From positions 29,140,001 to 29,204,000 of the forward strand of contig CM114271.1 of assembly GCA_050084515.1 (NCBI GenBank): a DNA stretch of 64,000 nucleotides, in the 5' to 3' direction. The translations under genes and the position numbers were made by a program. The stretch comes from Blasia pusilla (lineage: Eukaryota > Marchantiophyta > Marchantiopsida > Blasiales). This document shows, in pieces, positions 20,251 through 32,028 of this stretch; position 1 is the stretch's first letter; the number at the start of each line of letters is the position of its first letter. Under the pieces are notes generated by a model that saw nothing but the letters and a program-made list of their open reading frames with translations, was not told where the DNA came from and ran no database searches.

Positions 20251-23142
20251 GAAGTACATGAGTTTACAAATGTTGGTGATCCGTTGATAAGGAGTGATGC
20301 CAATGGATCTAATCGTGAAGGCCACATGGAAGTGAATGAAGACAATGTATATGCCTCGATTCCAAATGTGGGATCTTTTTTGGATGAAATACATGAGATT
20401 GCACATGTTGGCGATCTGTTGATAAGGAGTGATGCCACTGGAGCCAATTGTGAAGGCCACCTGGAAGGAAATGAAGACAATGTACATGCCTCAATTCCAA
20501 ATGTGGGATCTAGAAGGGTTGTGAATTTGAAAAAGTTGCTTAATATTGCACGTATTCCTAACTTTGAAGAAAAGCACATTCGAATTCTTAGGTTGGGAGA
20601 TCATATTGATAGTATGACTGGCCGTTTTAGTGTTGGACTTATAAATGTTATTTGTCCGAGTTGCAATGCTCTACATTGGAAGTGTGAGAGAGTGAAGTAT
20701 ACTAGGTTTATAAGCTCGCCTTTTGGTATGTGTTGTGGGCATGGTAAGATTCAATTACCATATTTGACAGCTTCACCTTCTATACTAGCAAAATTACTTT
20801 CTGGTAGGAGTTCAAATAGTCTTCATTTTTTGCGCAATGCACGTGCCTATAATAGTGCTCTTCAATTGGCATCTATTGGGGCCCATGTGACAGAGCAACG
20901 AGGTGGTACAGGAAACTTCAGGATTCAAGGTGGTGTATATCATTCTATTGGACCTCTTCATGCTGAAAGTGGTGCTCCTCCACAATTGCGCAGATTTATG
21001 TTCATGATGATGAGCATCAGATGGAATATAGAAGAAGGATTATGAGTGGAGATTACCGGGATCAATTGAGGCTAGAGATCTTAAGGGGATTACAAGATAT
21101 GTTACATGCCCATAATCCATATGTGGCTCTATTTCGAAATGTGGCTATTGATCCATGTAATTATGACTTCCACATTGTTCTTAAGGGTAGTAAGCGAGGT
21201 CTCGATGCGAAACGATACACCTTGCCTGTTGCTTCAGAGATTGCAACTATCTTGCCGGGAGATGGGAGTGAGCCAGTAGAAGGACGTGATATTATTGTTC
21301 GCTTACATGGAGGAGGAATTTTTCGTCTATCACATCTGAATGAAGCCTATATCCCATTGCACTTTGTTTTGCCTTTTGTTTATGGTGAAGCAGGTTGGCA
21401 TCCAGGAATACCTTTGCAAGTGCAACATGATCATAGACATGATGCGCCGTTAAGAGGGGATGCTATCATGGAGGAGGATGAAGATGATATTGTACAAGGG
21501 GGAATACAAGGTGAAGTTACCACTCATGAGGCGAGTTCAAAGACCATTACAGCTTTACAATTTGCTTCATTTAGACTTCAAATACGAGCTAACGCTATGG
21601 ATAATAATCGGTTGTTGAGGTTTAGTTGTCTTACTCAAGAATATATGGTGGATATGTATGCGACTATTGAAATGCAGAGGCTAACTTGGATACGATTGCA
21701 TCAAAAAGAGTTGAGAGCTGATTTATACCAAGGTGTCAGAGATGCCATGACTCGGCATGATGTGAACGGTCAAGGCTTAGGGAGACGTATTATCTTACCT
21801 TCGTCTTTCATACGAGGACCCCGTCACATGCATCAATTGTACCATGATGCTATGACCATTGTGAGACATTTTGGGAAGCCTGACTACTTTTTGACTATGA
21901 CTTGCAACCCTAAATGGCCTAAGATTACTTCTGCTCTGCTTCATGGGCAATCAACGTGTGATCGTCGTGACCTGGTTGTACATGTTTTCCAACAAAAGAA
22001 GAAGGAGTTATTGAGACTTATATTGGATAAGCATATTTTGGGTCGAGTAGTAGGATGCATTCATGTAGTCGAGTTCCAAAAGAGAGGGCTACCACATGTG
22101 CATATCCTAATTATTCTTGCTTCTGAGGATAAGCCAAGGACAACCTCTAATTTTGACGATATTATATCTGCTGAGATCCCCAATCCTATCACTCATCCTA
22201 GGCTACATTCTATTGTAAGAAATTGTATGATTCATGGTTGGTGTGGAGTAATACATCCAACTGCACCTTGCAAGGATAAAACGACAAAAATATGTTCCAA
22301 AGGATACCCAATGCCCTTTGCATCAATGACAATGGAGAATGAGGATGGATATCCTATTTATAAGAGGTAATTCATTGCTTTTGTTGTTTATTTCATGATT
22401 TAATGCTCTTTTATTAGTGTGTTATGTATTTTCCTCAACTACTAACAAGCTCTATATGTGTTTATGCAGGCGTGATAATGGCAGATTGATTAATAAGTCA
22501 AATCATGACTTCGATAATCGTTGGGTGGTTCCATACAATCCAATGTTATGTACTTTATTTGATTGTCATATAAATTTGGAAATAACAAATAGCATCTTGG
22601 CTGTAAAGTACTTTTATAAGTATGTATACAAGGGATCTGATGCCATATCATATACCTTGGCAAATACTACATCATGCGAGGATACTATTGATGAGACATC
22701 ATTATATCTTGATGCAAGGTATTTCGATCCTTCTATCTTTCAAGATCTCCCTATTTTTTCTTATGATATTATGTGGGAGCCTAACAATATTTATATTGTG
22801 TGGTATGAAGGTATGTTTCTTCTTCAGAAGCATGTTGGCGAATCTTCAAGTTTAGTCTACATGTAGAGCAACCAAGTATTATGAGATTGATTGTTCATCT
22901 TCCAGACAGTCAAATGGTATATTTTCATGGGCAAGATTCATTGGGTAATATTCTGGAGCAAAGTAAGGAAACCACTCTCACTCAATGGTTTGCAACAAAT
23001 GTTTCTGATTCGATTGCGCGACAATATCTTTATTTGGAGTTCCCTTCTCATTACTCTTGGAATAAGAAGCAATTGCATCTACGTAAACGTGCAAGAAAAG
23101 GATGTGGACATCCTATTGGACGTTTGTATATGACAAACCCAA
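20160..23142 (+). pseudogene. Helitron Rep (HUH nuclease) region
   Basis: The Helitron N-terminal zinc-type region has CPSCNALHW and MCCGHGKIQLP. The Rep nuclease follows. Motif 1 is YFLTMTCNPKWPKI. The HUH motif is HVVEFQKRGLPHVHILI, with the metal-binding His-Val-His. The two-tyrosine region is VKYFYKYVYKGSD at about 22600-22640. The next conserved block, from ACWRIFKF at about 22830, lies in another frame, so an extra intron or an indel lies between 22715 and 22830. Rep would nick and rejoin DNA strands during rolling-circle transposition. A one-base frame change near 20996, just before the block HQMEYRRR, breaks it, as does TGA 20212-20214. Confidence 0.88.
20248..20517 (+). repeat. 135-bp tandem duplication inside the Rep gene
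   Basis: Units at 20248-20382 and 20383-20517 encode 45 residues each: DEVHEFTNVGDPLIRSDAN and DEIHEIAHVGDLLIRSDAT, both ending NVGS. The period is exactly 135 bases, so the frame is kept. The duplication lies between the Arg-rich module and the zinc region and is not part of the usual Helitron core. Confidence 0.9.
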
Positions 23143-23249
23143 GTAAAATTTCTATTCTCTGTTAGAATACAATTATTAAGGCAAAAATTTATTTTAAGTT
23201 ATAAACACATTCGTGCTTCCTTCCTAATATTTTTTTTGGCTAATCCTAG

Positions 23250-25757
23250 CTGAAGGGGAGCGTCATTGGTTACGATTACTTCTCCATCATGTGAGAGGAG
23301 CTCAATCATATCAAGATTTGAGAACTATCGATGGTGTTGTTTATCCTACCTTCAAAGGGACTGCTATTCAAATGGGACTTTTGGAGGATGATAGAGAGAT
23401 CTTTTCTTGCTTTGAAGAGGCGGTTGTCATTCGCACTTGCTATTCATTACGTCTACTCTTTGCCATCAGTCTTCTATATAATACACCTTCTCTTCCGGCT
23501 ATAGTGTGGGAACATTTTTTGGTTCCATTAACTGAAGATCTTCTACATCAAAAGCGTGAGGTAATATGCATGCCTTTTGTTAAGTTCATTTTTCTCTTAT
23601 GAGTTTTTTTATTTATGTTTTAACTTCTATATTTGTTCCTTGTAACAGAGAATTGGTATTCCGACCCTTCCATTGGATGTTCACATTATAAATCTTGCGT
23701 TATTGGAGGTCCATTACCATCTTCAAGATCATGGTAAGAGTATGGCGTACTTCCCCGACATGCCTCAACTTGATTTCCAAGCTCGTAATTTATCTATTTC
23801 GCGTCTAGAAGAGGAAGAGCTCTGGTACGATCATGATCTGCTTTGTGAACGTGTGAGAGCAGGAGAGATATCTTTAAATGATGGAAAACGAGCTATTTGG
23901 GAAGTTATTTGTAATGTTTTTTGCGATATCTTACAGGATGCGCCACCTTCTGTAAGTGGATATTATGCATAGTACATTTTAAGATGACTTTTTTACTCTT
24001 TAAATCTCTTTAAGTTTTATTCTTTTTAAAGTGCATTTTTATCACTAGAAATATGGATTTTTAGGAAAAACTTTTCTTTATTGATGGTCCTGGCGGAACG
24101 GGAAAAACCTTTTTGTACAACCTTCTTCTTGCAATGGTACGGAGCGAGGGTCATATAACTGTTGCAGTTGCATCTTCGGGAATTACCGCTTTATTATTGG
24201 ATGGAGGTCGTACTGCTCATTCTCAATTCAAGATTCCTATTCAAGTACATGAAAGCTCCACTTGCAAGTAAGTCTAGATTTAAGATTTTGTTTCCTTTTA
24301 CTTTATAATTATGGCATGCATATTATTGTTATATTCTTAGATTTATCCTTCATAAATGTTCCTCACATATTGTTTTGTTATCTATTTTCTAGTCTATCGG
24401 TCAATAGTCATATGGCCCGCCTTATACAAAAGGCGAAGTTGATCGTGTGGGATGAAGCTCCTATGACCCATTGTCATGCATTCGAGGCCGTTAATCGTAC
24501 TTTCCAAGATATCATGGGTTTGATGGATACTCGATTACGAGACTTGCCTTTTGGGGGGAAGATCATTTTATTCGGTAGTGACTTTCGACAACTTCTTCCA
24601 GTTTTTCGTCGTGGAGATCGTGCTACAATTGTGCGTGCAACATTGAGGAGATCTCTTATTTGGTCTGACGTGAGATTATTGAAACTCACTACCAACATGA
24701 GAGTTAATACTTTACAAGGTATTTAAGAATTAACCTAATATTTTTCCTTTTTCATTTCATGTGGTTTTTTTTAATTTTTAATATGTACTCATTTCTTGAT
24801 CTTATATTTTTGTAGGATATGCACGAGAAGAGCAAGAAGCGTTTGCAATGTGGTTACTAGAGATAGGAGAGGGTCGAGTACCATTACATTTGGACCTTCG
24901 AGAGGATTTTATACAAGTTCCGGATGCGATAATTGTAAAAATGACAAGGATGAATGATCTCATTGACGTTGTTTATGGACACGATGTTAATAAGTGGAGT
25001 GACATTGATTTCTTGAGGGGTACATCCATTTTGTAAACCAAGAATACAACTGTGGATATTATAAATTACGGAAATCATGTCTCAATTTCCAAGAGAGGTA
25101 ATATTTATGTTCTTGAATATCATTATTATATTTTCATTACCTATTGCTACATTTTTCTATCATCGCTCTTATTATTAATGATTTATTTTGTTTTTGCAGG
25201 AGCATACTTTCTTGAGTGCTGATACTGTTTTCGACGATGAGATGAGACTTGTTTATCCGACATAATTTTTGAACACATGTTTACCATCTCGACTGCCACC
25301 TCATTGTTTGACTTTGAAGATTGGAGCTCCGATAATGCTATTACAGAATATGAATGGAGCCAAGGGACAAGCAAACGGGACTCGGCTGGTGATAGCTAGC
25401 TTTAATAGACATCTTATAGATGCAAAAATTATCACAGGAAAAAACATCGGAGCTCGAGTTTTCATTCCACGCACTCCATTGATTGCGTCTGATTCTGGCC
25501 TACCTTTTGATTTGCAACGATTTCAATTTCCTATAAGTCCTGCTTTTGCAATGACGATTAATAAGTCTCAAGGTCAAACATTATATAGAGTTGGTATCTA
25601 CTTGCCTAATCCAATATTTTCTCATGGGCAATTGTATGTTGTCTTGTCGAGAGTAGGCTCGAGAAATTCTATTCATATTATGACAGATAGTGAAAAGGTT
25701 ATTAACAAAATAGGTGTTTATACTAAGAATGTTGTATATAATGAAATGCTAAATTAA
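23250..25757 (+). pseudogene. Helitron Pif1-family helicase region
   Basis: Exons from 23250 encode the linker block ERHWLRLLLHHVRGAQSY, typical of Helitron proteins. Walker A then reads [12 protein letters not shown] at about 24089-24124. Walker B is LIVWDEAPM, followed by the Pif1 motif III-like FGSDFRQLLPV. The last exon has GAPIMLLQNMN, the C-terminal motif FAMTINKSQGQTL and LYVVLSRV, ending at TAA 25755-25757. The enzyme unwinds DNA 5' to 3' during transposition. Stops at 25034-25036 and at 25263-25265 (between VYPT and FLNT, where Glu is usual) disrupt it. All six introns seen in this half have GT-AG ends. Confidence 0.9.
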
Positions 25758-26056
25758 AATAATATACATATTATATTGGTATGTTTTTTTAAATTTTGTA
25801 ATTGATATGATTAATTTTGTATATGCTAAATTTTGATGGGGGTGCATGGCACTCGCATTTTTCCGTTTCTCTTCCATAACTTTGACAAACTCACATAGAA
25901 AACTTTGAAGATTACCGACACTTTTATTGCGGAAAGTACTTATGGTTCCCCACTTAGCTCCAAATGTTGGAGAGGAAGTGTGGTTCCGAGAACGAATCCC
26001 GGTAAAGCTCGCAGTGGAAATGTTAGTTTACATTTACAGATTTATTTATTTTTCTT

Positions 26057-26087
26057 AGCCCCGTCGGGTGCGGCTTGGTATTTTTAG
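26057..26087 (+). repeat. Candidate Helitron 3' terminus (hairpin then TAG)
   Basis: A GC-rich hairpin at 26057-26075 (AGCCCCG, loop TCGGG, TGCGGCT; one mismatch and one wobble) sits in AT-rich DNA and is followed by TGGTATTTTTAG. Helitrons end with such a hairpin about 10-12 bases before a terminal CTRR. Here the last four bases are TTAG rather than CTAG, so the assignment is tentative. Confidence 0.4.
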
Positions 26088-29000
26088 ACTCTCCGAATGC
26101 GCCCCTCCAATCGGTTCCATCTTTCTTTTACCAATGTACTTACTAGCTGTCCAAAAATAAGAAAAAGTATTCTCTTTCCGTGCTACCGAAACCTTTACTT
26201 GTTCGACTAAAATTTAGACAGGATAGCTTCATGATTTGTAAACACATGCCAATTCTGCAAATCCTGTACGCAGATGAACGCATGATGAATAGAAACGACG
26301 CGGCTTCCATTTCTAGAGTCCGTAAACGCAATCGTGACAAACATGCGCACGTACGGGCCGAATGAGATCTTAAGACTCACATTTCGTCCTTCCAATCCTC
26401 CACCGAACCACATACTTCAGGATACACCCAAAACTCCGAGCTTTGGATTCGAGCACCAGGCCTTTTTGTTGTTTGGATAGGAGTAGGTATAGTACGTTCA
26501 GTGGGAAATGACGATCAAGGGCTTCAGAGTGGGCCTGAGTTAAATCTGTCTGGTAGTTTAGATCTCCGGGTGCAGGATCAGTAAAGGGACTGGAGCCGAG
26601 TCGCACACCCTTTGGACAGTTATCAATTGGACAGATGCGGTGGTCCATCGGTGAATCAGTTTTCCATAATGTTGTGGAGCCCTGCGCCGAGCTCTTGGTC
26701 CGGGGATCGGAACCGAGCCGCGATGGCGACCCGTGGAAAGGAAACTTTGCAAAGTTGCAAACCTCGATGGTACAATCGAGAAATGCGCTGTCCGCGCCGC
26801 GGCCGGGGTGGTTGGGGTCCAAAACGCGGAAGAATCACCAAGGAATTTAGAGAGTTGAAAAGGTTGGAACGGGGATCTCACAGCGTTAATTTCCAATCAC
26901 TGCTACAGAGAATCGTGAGAATTATACGTTGGTACAGTGGAAGTAGCTATAGCTATAGAACATTCGCTCGACTCTTCGGCCTTCGCTAGATTCCCTTCGA
27001 TGGCGATAGGTGACCCCAATGTAATGTCGGACGGCTAACATTTCAAGAGAGGGATCCTTCGAACACGCGCAATCCTCGCTAGAGCAGTTCCTCGCGTTCA
27101 TCCTCGACGCAAATAAATAAAGGTACAGCTCCCTTCTTTACAAGGAGGAATTGGGTCAGCATTCACTGCAGACAGTTGAATGTACCAAGAACTAATGGAG
27201 TCATAAGTTTGATGAGCTAGATCTGTTCGGATTTTTCGGGGATTTGCTATATCCATGCTTTCTATAACGTGACAATCAGAAAACTTCCGACTTCTGAGGC
27301 TTAGTCTGATATGAAAGTGATCCGGAATAGATAAGTTATAATTCCGGAAACCAGTCAACTTCAGCGCTAACGCGTGGAAACACGAAACGTTGTGGATGGG
27401 ACCCATCGGAAGTTTAAAAAAAGGACTCAAAGAGTCGAGAATACTAGTGTAAAGAGCATTTACCAAGAGCAGAAACCTTAAAAAGGAATGTTGCCAACAC
27501 TGGCGTTTCCCATGGCCTGAGCCTCATAAGCCCATCGGCTTGGCCATTAAACGTGACAATGATACATAAATGTGACGAGTTCATTAACGGCAAGTGATTT
27601 CCTATGGCTTGGACGATATTTGCAGGATCATTGAAGTTTGCGCTTGTAGATCCAGCTTATTTCATCCATAACCCAAGAAAATGCGAACGATTTTAAAACG
27701 AAAAGAGAAACGTAAGCTTGATGCCCCATGGCAAACTAGGAAAAGAAACAGGAAATTTGAGGCTTTTTCAATCGCTAGTGTCCCGGTGATATGGCTATCA
27801 TCCGTCAGTGACTTCTCTTGGCTGTCCTTCGGTCACTGCCTCTTTCGAGCTGAATAGAAATCATGAGTGCTCGAGTCTAGAACCAGAAATGATTCCTTCC
27901 GCACATCTACGAATACTACACTCGAATCGGTTTACCTGGTGGTGCTCGTGCGAATTCTCTACACTCGATTTTGAATCTAGAAAATGATATCTAAAAAATG
28001 GCAGATCAGCCGCCGATCCGGTGTCTTTTCATATGGTGAGCAGTGCTGAGATAGTCGCTTAGCTTAGAGACGTCCCCACACATATTCAGGGAACAGATAC
28101 AGATACATGGACCATCGAAGAGTAGGCAGTACTTCGCCGAAGAGATCTAGACACGGTCAGGCGCATGTGCCTCATTCCTGATGCGCCTCATCATATCCAG
28201 GAGTCCTGTCACCTGCAAAGCACTTAGTCGATCTAGATCCAGATCATCTCTATTTGCGTTTACAGACATCTACCTTCTAGTATCAAAAGACCGTATTTTA
28301 GATAACTGGCAAGCTTCTTGAACCAGCGACAGAGTGTCCTGTGAAAAGTCCGAGATATATCTCTATGTGAAGACCACCAAAAAGCTACAAGTCGTGGAAG
28401 TTTTTCATGACGAGTCTTGTTGGACTAGATCTGGAAGCACTTACTTAGTACAGGTGCCCCAAACTACCACATGCCGCTCAGTGCCGCCCAACGAAAAGCA
28501 GGAGTGCACCATTGTCTCGTGGAAACTGAGGCAATTTGACCGCGGTCCAGAAAATCTGATCGATTTTCAAGGTATGGCTGCCTACTGATGCTCGTCCCAT
28601 CATATATCTGGACACTTTTGAAATTCTCGGAAAGTATGTGACGGGCCAAAACCCTCTCGAATTGACCCTAAACGTTCCCCGCGCACATTTCCCCTAGTGT
28701 GCGCGGGGAAACTTTCGATTTTCTTTGGACAACAATTCGAAGATAATTATTCAGTTGAATTCAACTAGTGATTTTGTAGCTAGCCACCTGGGACCATTTG
28801 ATCCACAATGCGAGACCAGTTGACCTAACGTGAGACCTACTATGCTTAAACGTACTGAACCACATACGGCATTCATGGGCTTTATAAGGCCCCGGAGCAT
28901 GCAAAATGAATATGAGATAGTAGTGAAAACACTCTGGTAACATCACGGCAATATAAATGGAATCATGAAATCCATGTCAGAAGAGATCCTCCATGAGAGC

Positions 29001-30408
29001 AAACTTCTGTTAAATGATCGTAGAACGTTAAAATCAGAAATATCCCATTCATAGAAGACTTTGATCGGTTAGAAACTCGAATGCGGTTTTTAATGGGTAT
29101 CTGAAAACCGGTTCCAAATCCGGTTGAGGGCTATGAAATATCGGCCATGTATACCGGTTCCTACCAACATACGTGTAAGAGTAGTCAAATCCCTCCTCAC
29201 ATCTAGTCCGCATGAGATTTTATCTTACTTTTTATTGAAAATTAATATGCATAAAAAATCCATTTTGAAAACTTATCTCATTTTTTAGAATTGAAATTCC
29301 TTCTTACAAATTCTCTAATTCTGATCTTTTCTAGATAAAAAAAATTATTGACCTCCTCATCAATTTCTTACAGAACTTATAATGTAAGAAGAGAAGTTTA
29401 AAAAAATAAAATATAGATACCTATTGTTTATTATCCAGACCGCCCTTTCAGCATGAAACACCCGTAGGCGGGAGTCCCTTCCCAAATTCATTGGGTTTTG
29501 GATGTTTTTAGATGATAGTTTAAATTACTATTTCTCTGAACATCGACTACAATATTGTAATATCGATGGCTTCATACTTAGGGTTAGCTTCTTGGAACTG
29601 TCATGTTTTCAACCAGACACTTTCGTGTGCGGAAGTCCATCGGAGTTGGTTGTGGGTTACGGGGATCTCGGCGGTGCTCACCTCGTGATGACAAATTAAG
29701 TTGCATGCTAGATTCTCACCCAAAACTCGCAGGCATCGAATGGGGATCTGTCACGGTGTGCAGAATGTCCGCTATCGGAGATCTGTCCGTAGCGTTTGAA
29801 ACTGCTCTACAGTGTGGGATACTTTGCACGATAATCGCACGCGCGAACTTTCGTGCTCGCAACAGCTGGTGATGTATAATTAGATGAGATTCGGGCCCGT
29901 CCTTATTATCAGCGTCAACGTCTGATTACATTTACCTGGGCAATTTACATGGTCTCTCGACATCTATACATGTGGGAAGGTTGTATGACCATAACCTACC
30001 AACTACATAACTATAATCTCATCGCCACAGCAACGCGCCTTCCAATTACCTCGTCGGTCGCTAAATTGATAATCAGTTTGGCCATAACAACCTCGCCGCC
30101 TCCAGATTCAATGGATCACAAAACCCTATCATCATCACTGGACCTATTTCGTCGATGGAAAGGGCTCATAGTCACTAAGATATACATACTCACTCTTGCT
30201 AGACCACAGCTATCGGTGGAATGAGGAATCGTAGCTGTAGGCATTATGGTCACGAAGTCTCGGATCCCTTGAGATCGACGAGTGCGAACCATCGTGTATG
30301 TATGTGGATGAGAGTCAACCTGTACAAGGTTAACGCTACGGCTAAACGTCCTCGGATTAGGTGCATGACTTTCTGGCATTTGAAAACTGAATGAGCTATA
30401 GCCTAACA
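26088..30408. other. Spacer between Helitron and GLOX gene
   Basis: About 4.3 kb without a recognised gene. Overlapping short frames at 26370-26989 on both strands reflect a GC-rich patch at 26590-26850 and have no domain. A strong GC-rich hairpin lies at 28675-28710. The interval 29200-29450 is very AT-rich. Confidence 0.5.
28675..28710. repeat. Perfect GC-rich hairpin
   Basis: Arms of 13 bases (28675-28687 TTCCCCGCGCACA and 28698-28710) are perfect inverted copies around a 10-base loop. It is GC-rich within AT-rich DNA. No adjacent gene explains it. Confidence 0.85.
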
Positions 30409-32028
30409 TTAGCTAATGATTTGAACCCATGAAGCAACGCTCGGGATCCCGTCATTCACCACGAAGATCATGTAGTAACCAGAAGGTGCTACCATCTTAG
30501 TCGGTGGCGCAGTGACCGTCACTATGTAGACGTCGTCCTCCAGCGCTTCGGGTAACGTGGTTTCGAGAATCAAAAGCCGTTGACCTTGAGCATACGAGTG
30601 AGTCACGAACGGCGCGTTTGCAATATTCACTTCAATGTCTACCGGTGCATTCTCCAATGAGAATGTCACCGAGAAATCGGCCCCATGAGCGACGGTAGTA
30701 TTCATCGCGGTAACATTCGCTGGCCTCTTGTGGCTATTCGCAGGCGACAGGTAGGGCGGGGAGAAAGCCTCGATGCGTAACTCTGTAGGGTACGCGCCAT
30801 GGAAATAGTAGTACAGATGGGTATTGCTGCCAGCAGCCAAGATACGACCGTCGGGAAGGAGATTGGCTGTGGAGTGGTACATTCTGGGGATGGTGGTAGG
30901 AGCAAGAATAGTAAAGCGAGACCCTAGAGCACCGCCCGGACTGTAAAGGACGGGGTTCAACACGGCACCGCTGGCGAAGCCGAAGCCCTGCGACCCATTT
31001 AGCGCACCGTTGATGATGAGTACCTGTTTATCCGGCAGTAAAATCATGTCTCCCATACACCGACGAATAGGCATTTCCTCCATCAACCACGTAGGGTCTT
31101 CAGCGGTGACAGTCATCAGACCACATGATTGCAGCGCCTCCATGGTTAGCCTTCCGGGATTGCTGAATGCGCCAAGCTGTGAGCCACCGCAAATCAACAC
31201 TTGCACATCGCTGAAGTTGTTGTTGTGAAACAAAGGCAACACCACCGACGACCCGGCGGCAGGATAATTTCGGGGTCCGTCGGTGATGTTAGGCAGGGTC
31301 TTCAAGACTGTGTTGGTCTTGTAGTCGTATATGATCGATTGAGTACTTGCAAAGATCCAGAGGTTCCCGTCGGGCAGCAGGACCACAAAAGGATAATAAT
31401 TATTATGATCCCGGTTCTCGAAATAAGTGTCTCGCAGCAAATCCAGCTCAACTAGGCCCTGACCTGGATTCGGCGGCATGAACTCAAGCGTGTACACGTC
31501 TAATCCACCGATAACAATCTGTGTTCCATCCTCCAGCAACTGGTTTGTGGCGTACCACCTCCCTGCTTCCAGCTCCAGGTTGCTGTCTTCCACCCAATCG
31601 CAGGTGCCTCCAGGCGGACAAGGAGCGAAATATCGGACTTTTCTAATACCATCAGCATAGCCACCGGTCTGCACAAGCGTGCCATTAGCAGTCACTTGAC
31701 CCGATGAGCACCAAGTGTCAGTCTGAATGAAGAGAGGCCGGATGTGGTTGGACCCGGGAGTGAACTCCACCGAATGAGCGGTGCAGTCGGGATTCAGCCT
31801 CGTATCTTGAGTATCGTTGCGGCATCGCCCGTCCGGCAATTTGATCTGCGACGCACCGATGTCGGTTCTGTCGAGTAGAACCACCGTTCCAAAACGGGTC
31901 ACCTGAGAGTGCATGGATGCAATACCCGCATTCTGCACCAGAAGATCCCAACTCCCGTTCAGTGCATGGGATGTCCACACAGTAACCAAAAGGATAGCCA
32001 CCACTGCAAGTTTCTTGTACTCTGCCAT
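30409..32028 (-). CDS. Glyoxal oxidase / galactose oxidase-like secreted copper oxidase
   Basis: An intact intronless gene of 539 codons. The start is the ATG at 32026-32028, followed by a typical signal peptide (hydrophobic residues 7-20), so the protein should be secreted to the cell wall. Residues of the copper-radical site of glyoxal oxidases are all present: Cys107 in DTWCSSGQ and Tyr159 in RWYATNQ (the Cys-Tyr cofactor pair), Tyr384-His385 in PRMYHST and His477 in VTHSYAQGQR. Kelch-like beta-propeller signatures (GTQIVIGG, NLLPDGRILAAGSN) precede the C-terminal Ig-like domain (about 430-539). The family oxidises aldehydes or alcohols and releases hydrogen peroxide; in plants it is linked to wall and pollen or tapetum biology. 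The exact substrate cannot be read from sequence. A CTATAC at about 32098-32103 on the minus strand is a possible weak TATA element about 70 bases upstream. Confidence 0.94.
   Translation of the reverse strand: MAEYKKLAVVAILLVTVWTSHALNGSWDLLVQNAGIASMHSQVTRFGTVVLLDRTDIGASQIKLPDGRCRNDTQDTRLNPDCTAHSVEFTPGSNHIRPLFIQTDTWCSSGQVTANGTLVQTGGYADGIRKVRYFAPCPPGGTCDWVEDSNLELEAGRWYATNQLLEDGTQIVIGGLDVYTLEFMPPNPGQGLVELDLLRDTYFENRDHNNYYPFVVLLPDGNLWIFASTQSIIYDYKTNTVLKTLPNITDGPRNYPAAGSSVVLPLFHNNNFSDVQVLICGGSQLGAFSNPGRLTMEALQSCGLMTVTAEDPTWLMEEMPIRRCMGDMILLPDKQVLIINGALNGSQGFGFASGAVLNPVLYSPGGALGSRFTILAPTTIPRMYHSTANLLPDGRILAAGSNTHLYYYFHGAYPTELRIEAFSPPYLSPANSHKRPANVTAMNTTVAHGADFSVTFSLENAPVDIEVNIANAPFVTHSYAQGQRLLILETTLPEALEDDVYIVTVTAPPTKMVAPSGYYMIFVVNDGIPSVASWVQIIS

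Larger units (their letters stand above)
18968..26087 (+). mobile_element. Helitron with intron-containing Rep-helicase gene, inactivated
   Basis: One plus-strand gene region encodes a Helitron-like N-terminal zinc region, a HUH Rep nuclease and a Pif1-family helicase, the standard rolling-circle Helitron set. Exon limits inferred from conserved protein blocks and GT-AG borders are 18968-19221, 19324-19509, 19600-19662, 19772-19918, 19987-20055, 20160-22366, 22470 to about 22715, about 22829-23142, 23250-23560, 23649-23951, 24065-24267, 24393-24718, 24816-25097 and 25200-25757. Disabling changes are TGA 20212-20214, a one-base frame change near 20996, a frame change between 22715 and 22830, TAA 25034-25036 and TAA 25263-25265. 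The 3' end is tentatively at 26087; the 5' end is not found and may lie upstream of 17504. Confidence 0.85.

Noticed and set aside
26370-26989. Overlapping ORFs on both strands
   Set aside because: They arise from a GC-rich patch, several start at non-ATG codons, and none has a domain or splice context.
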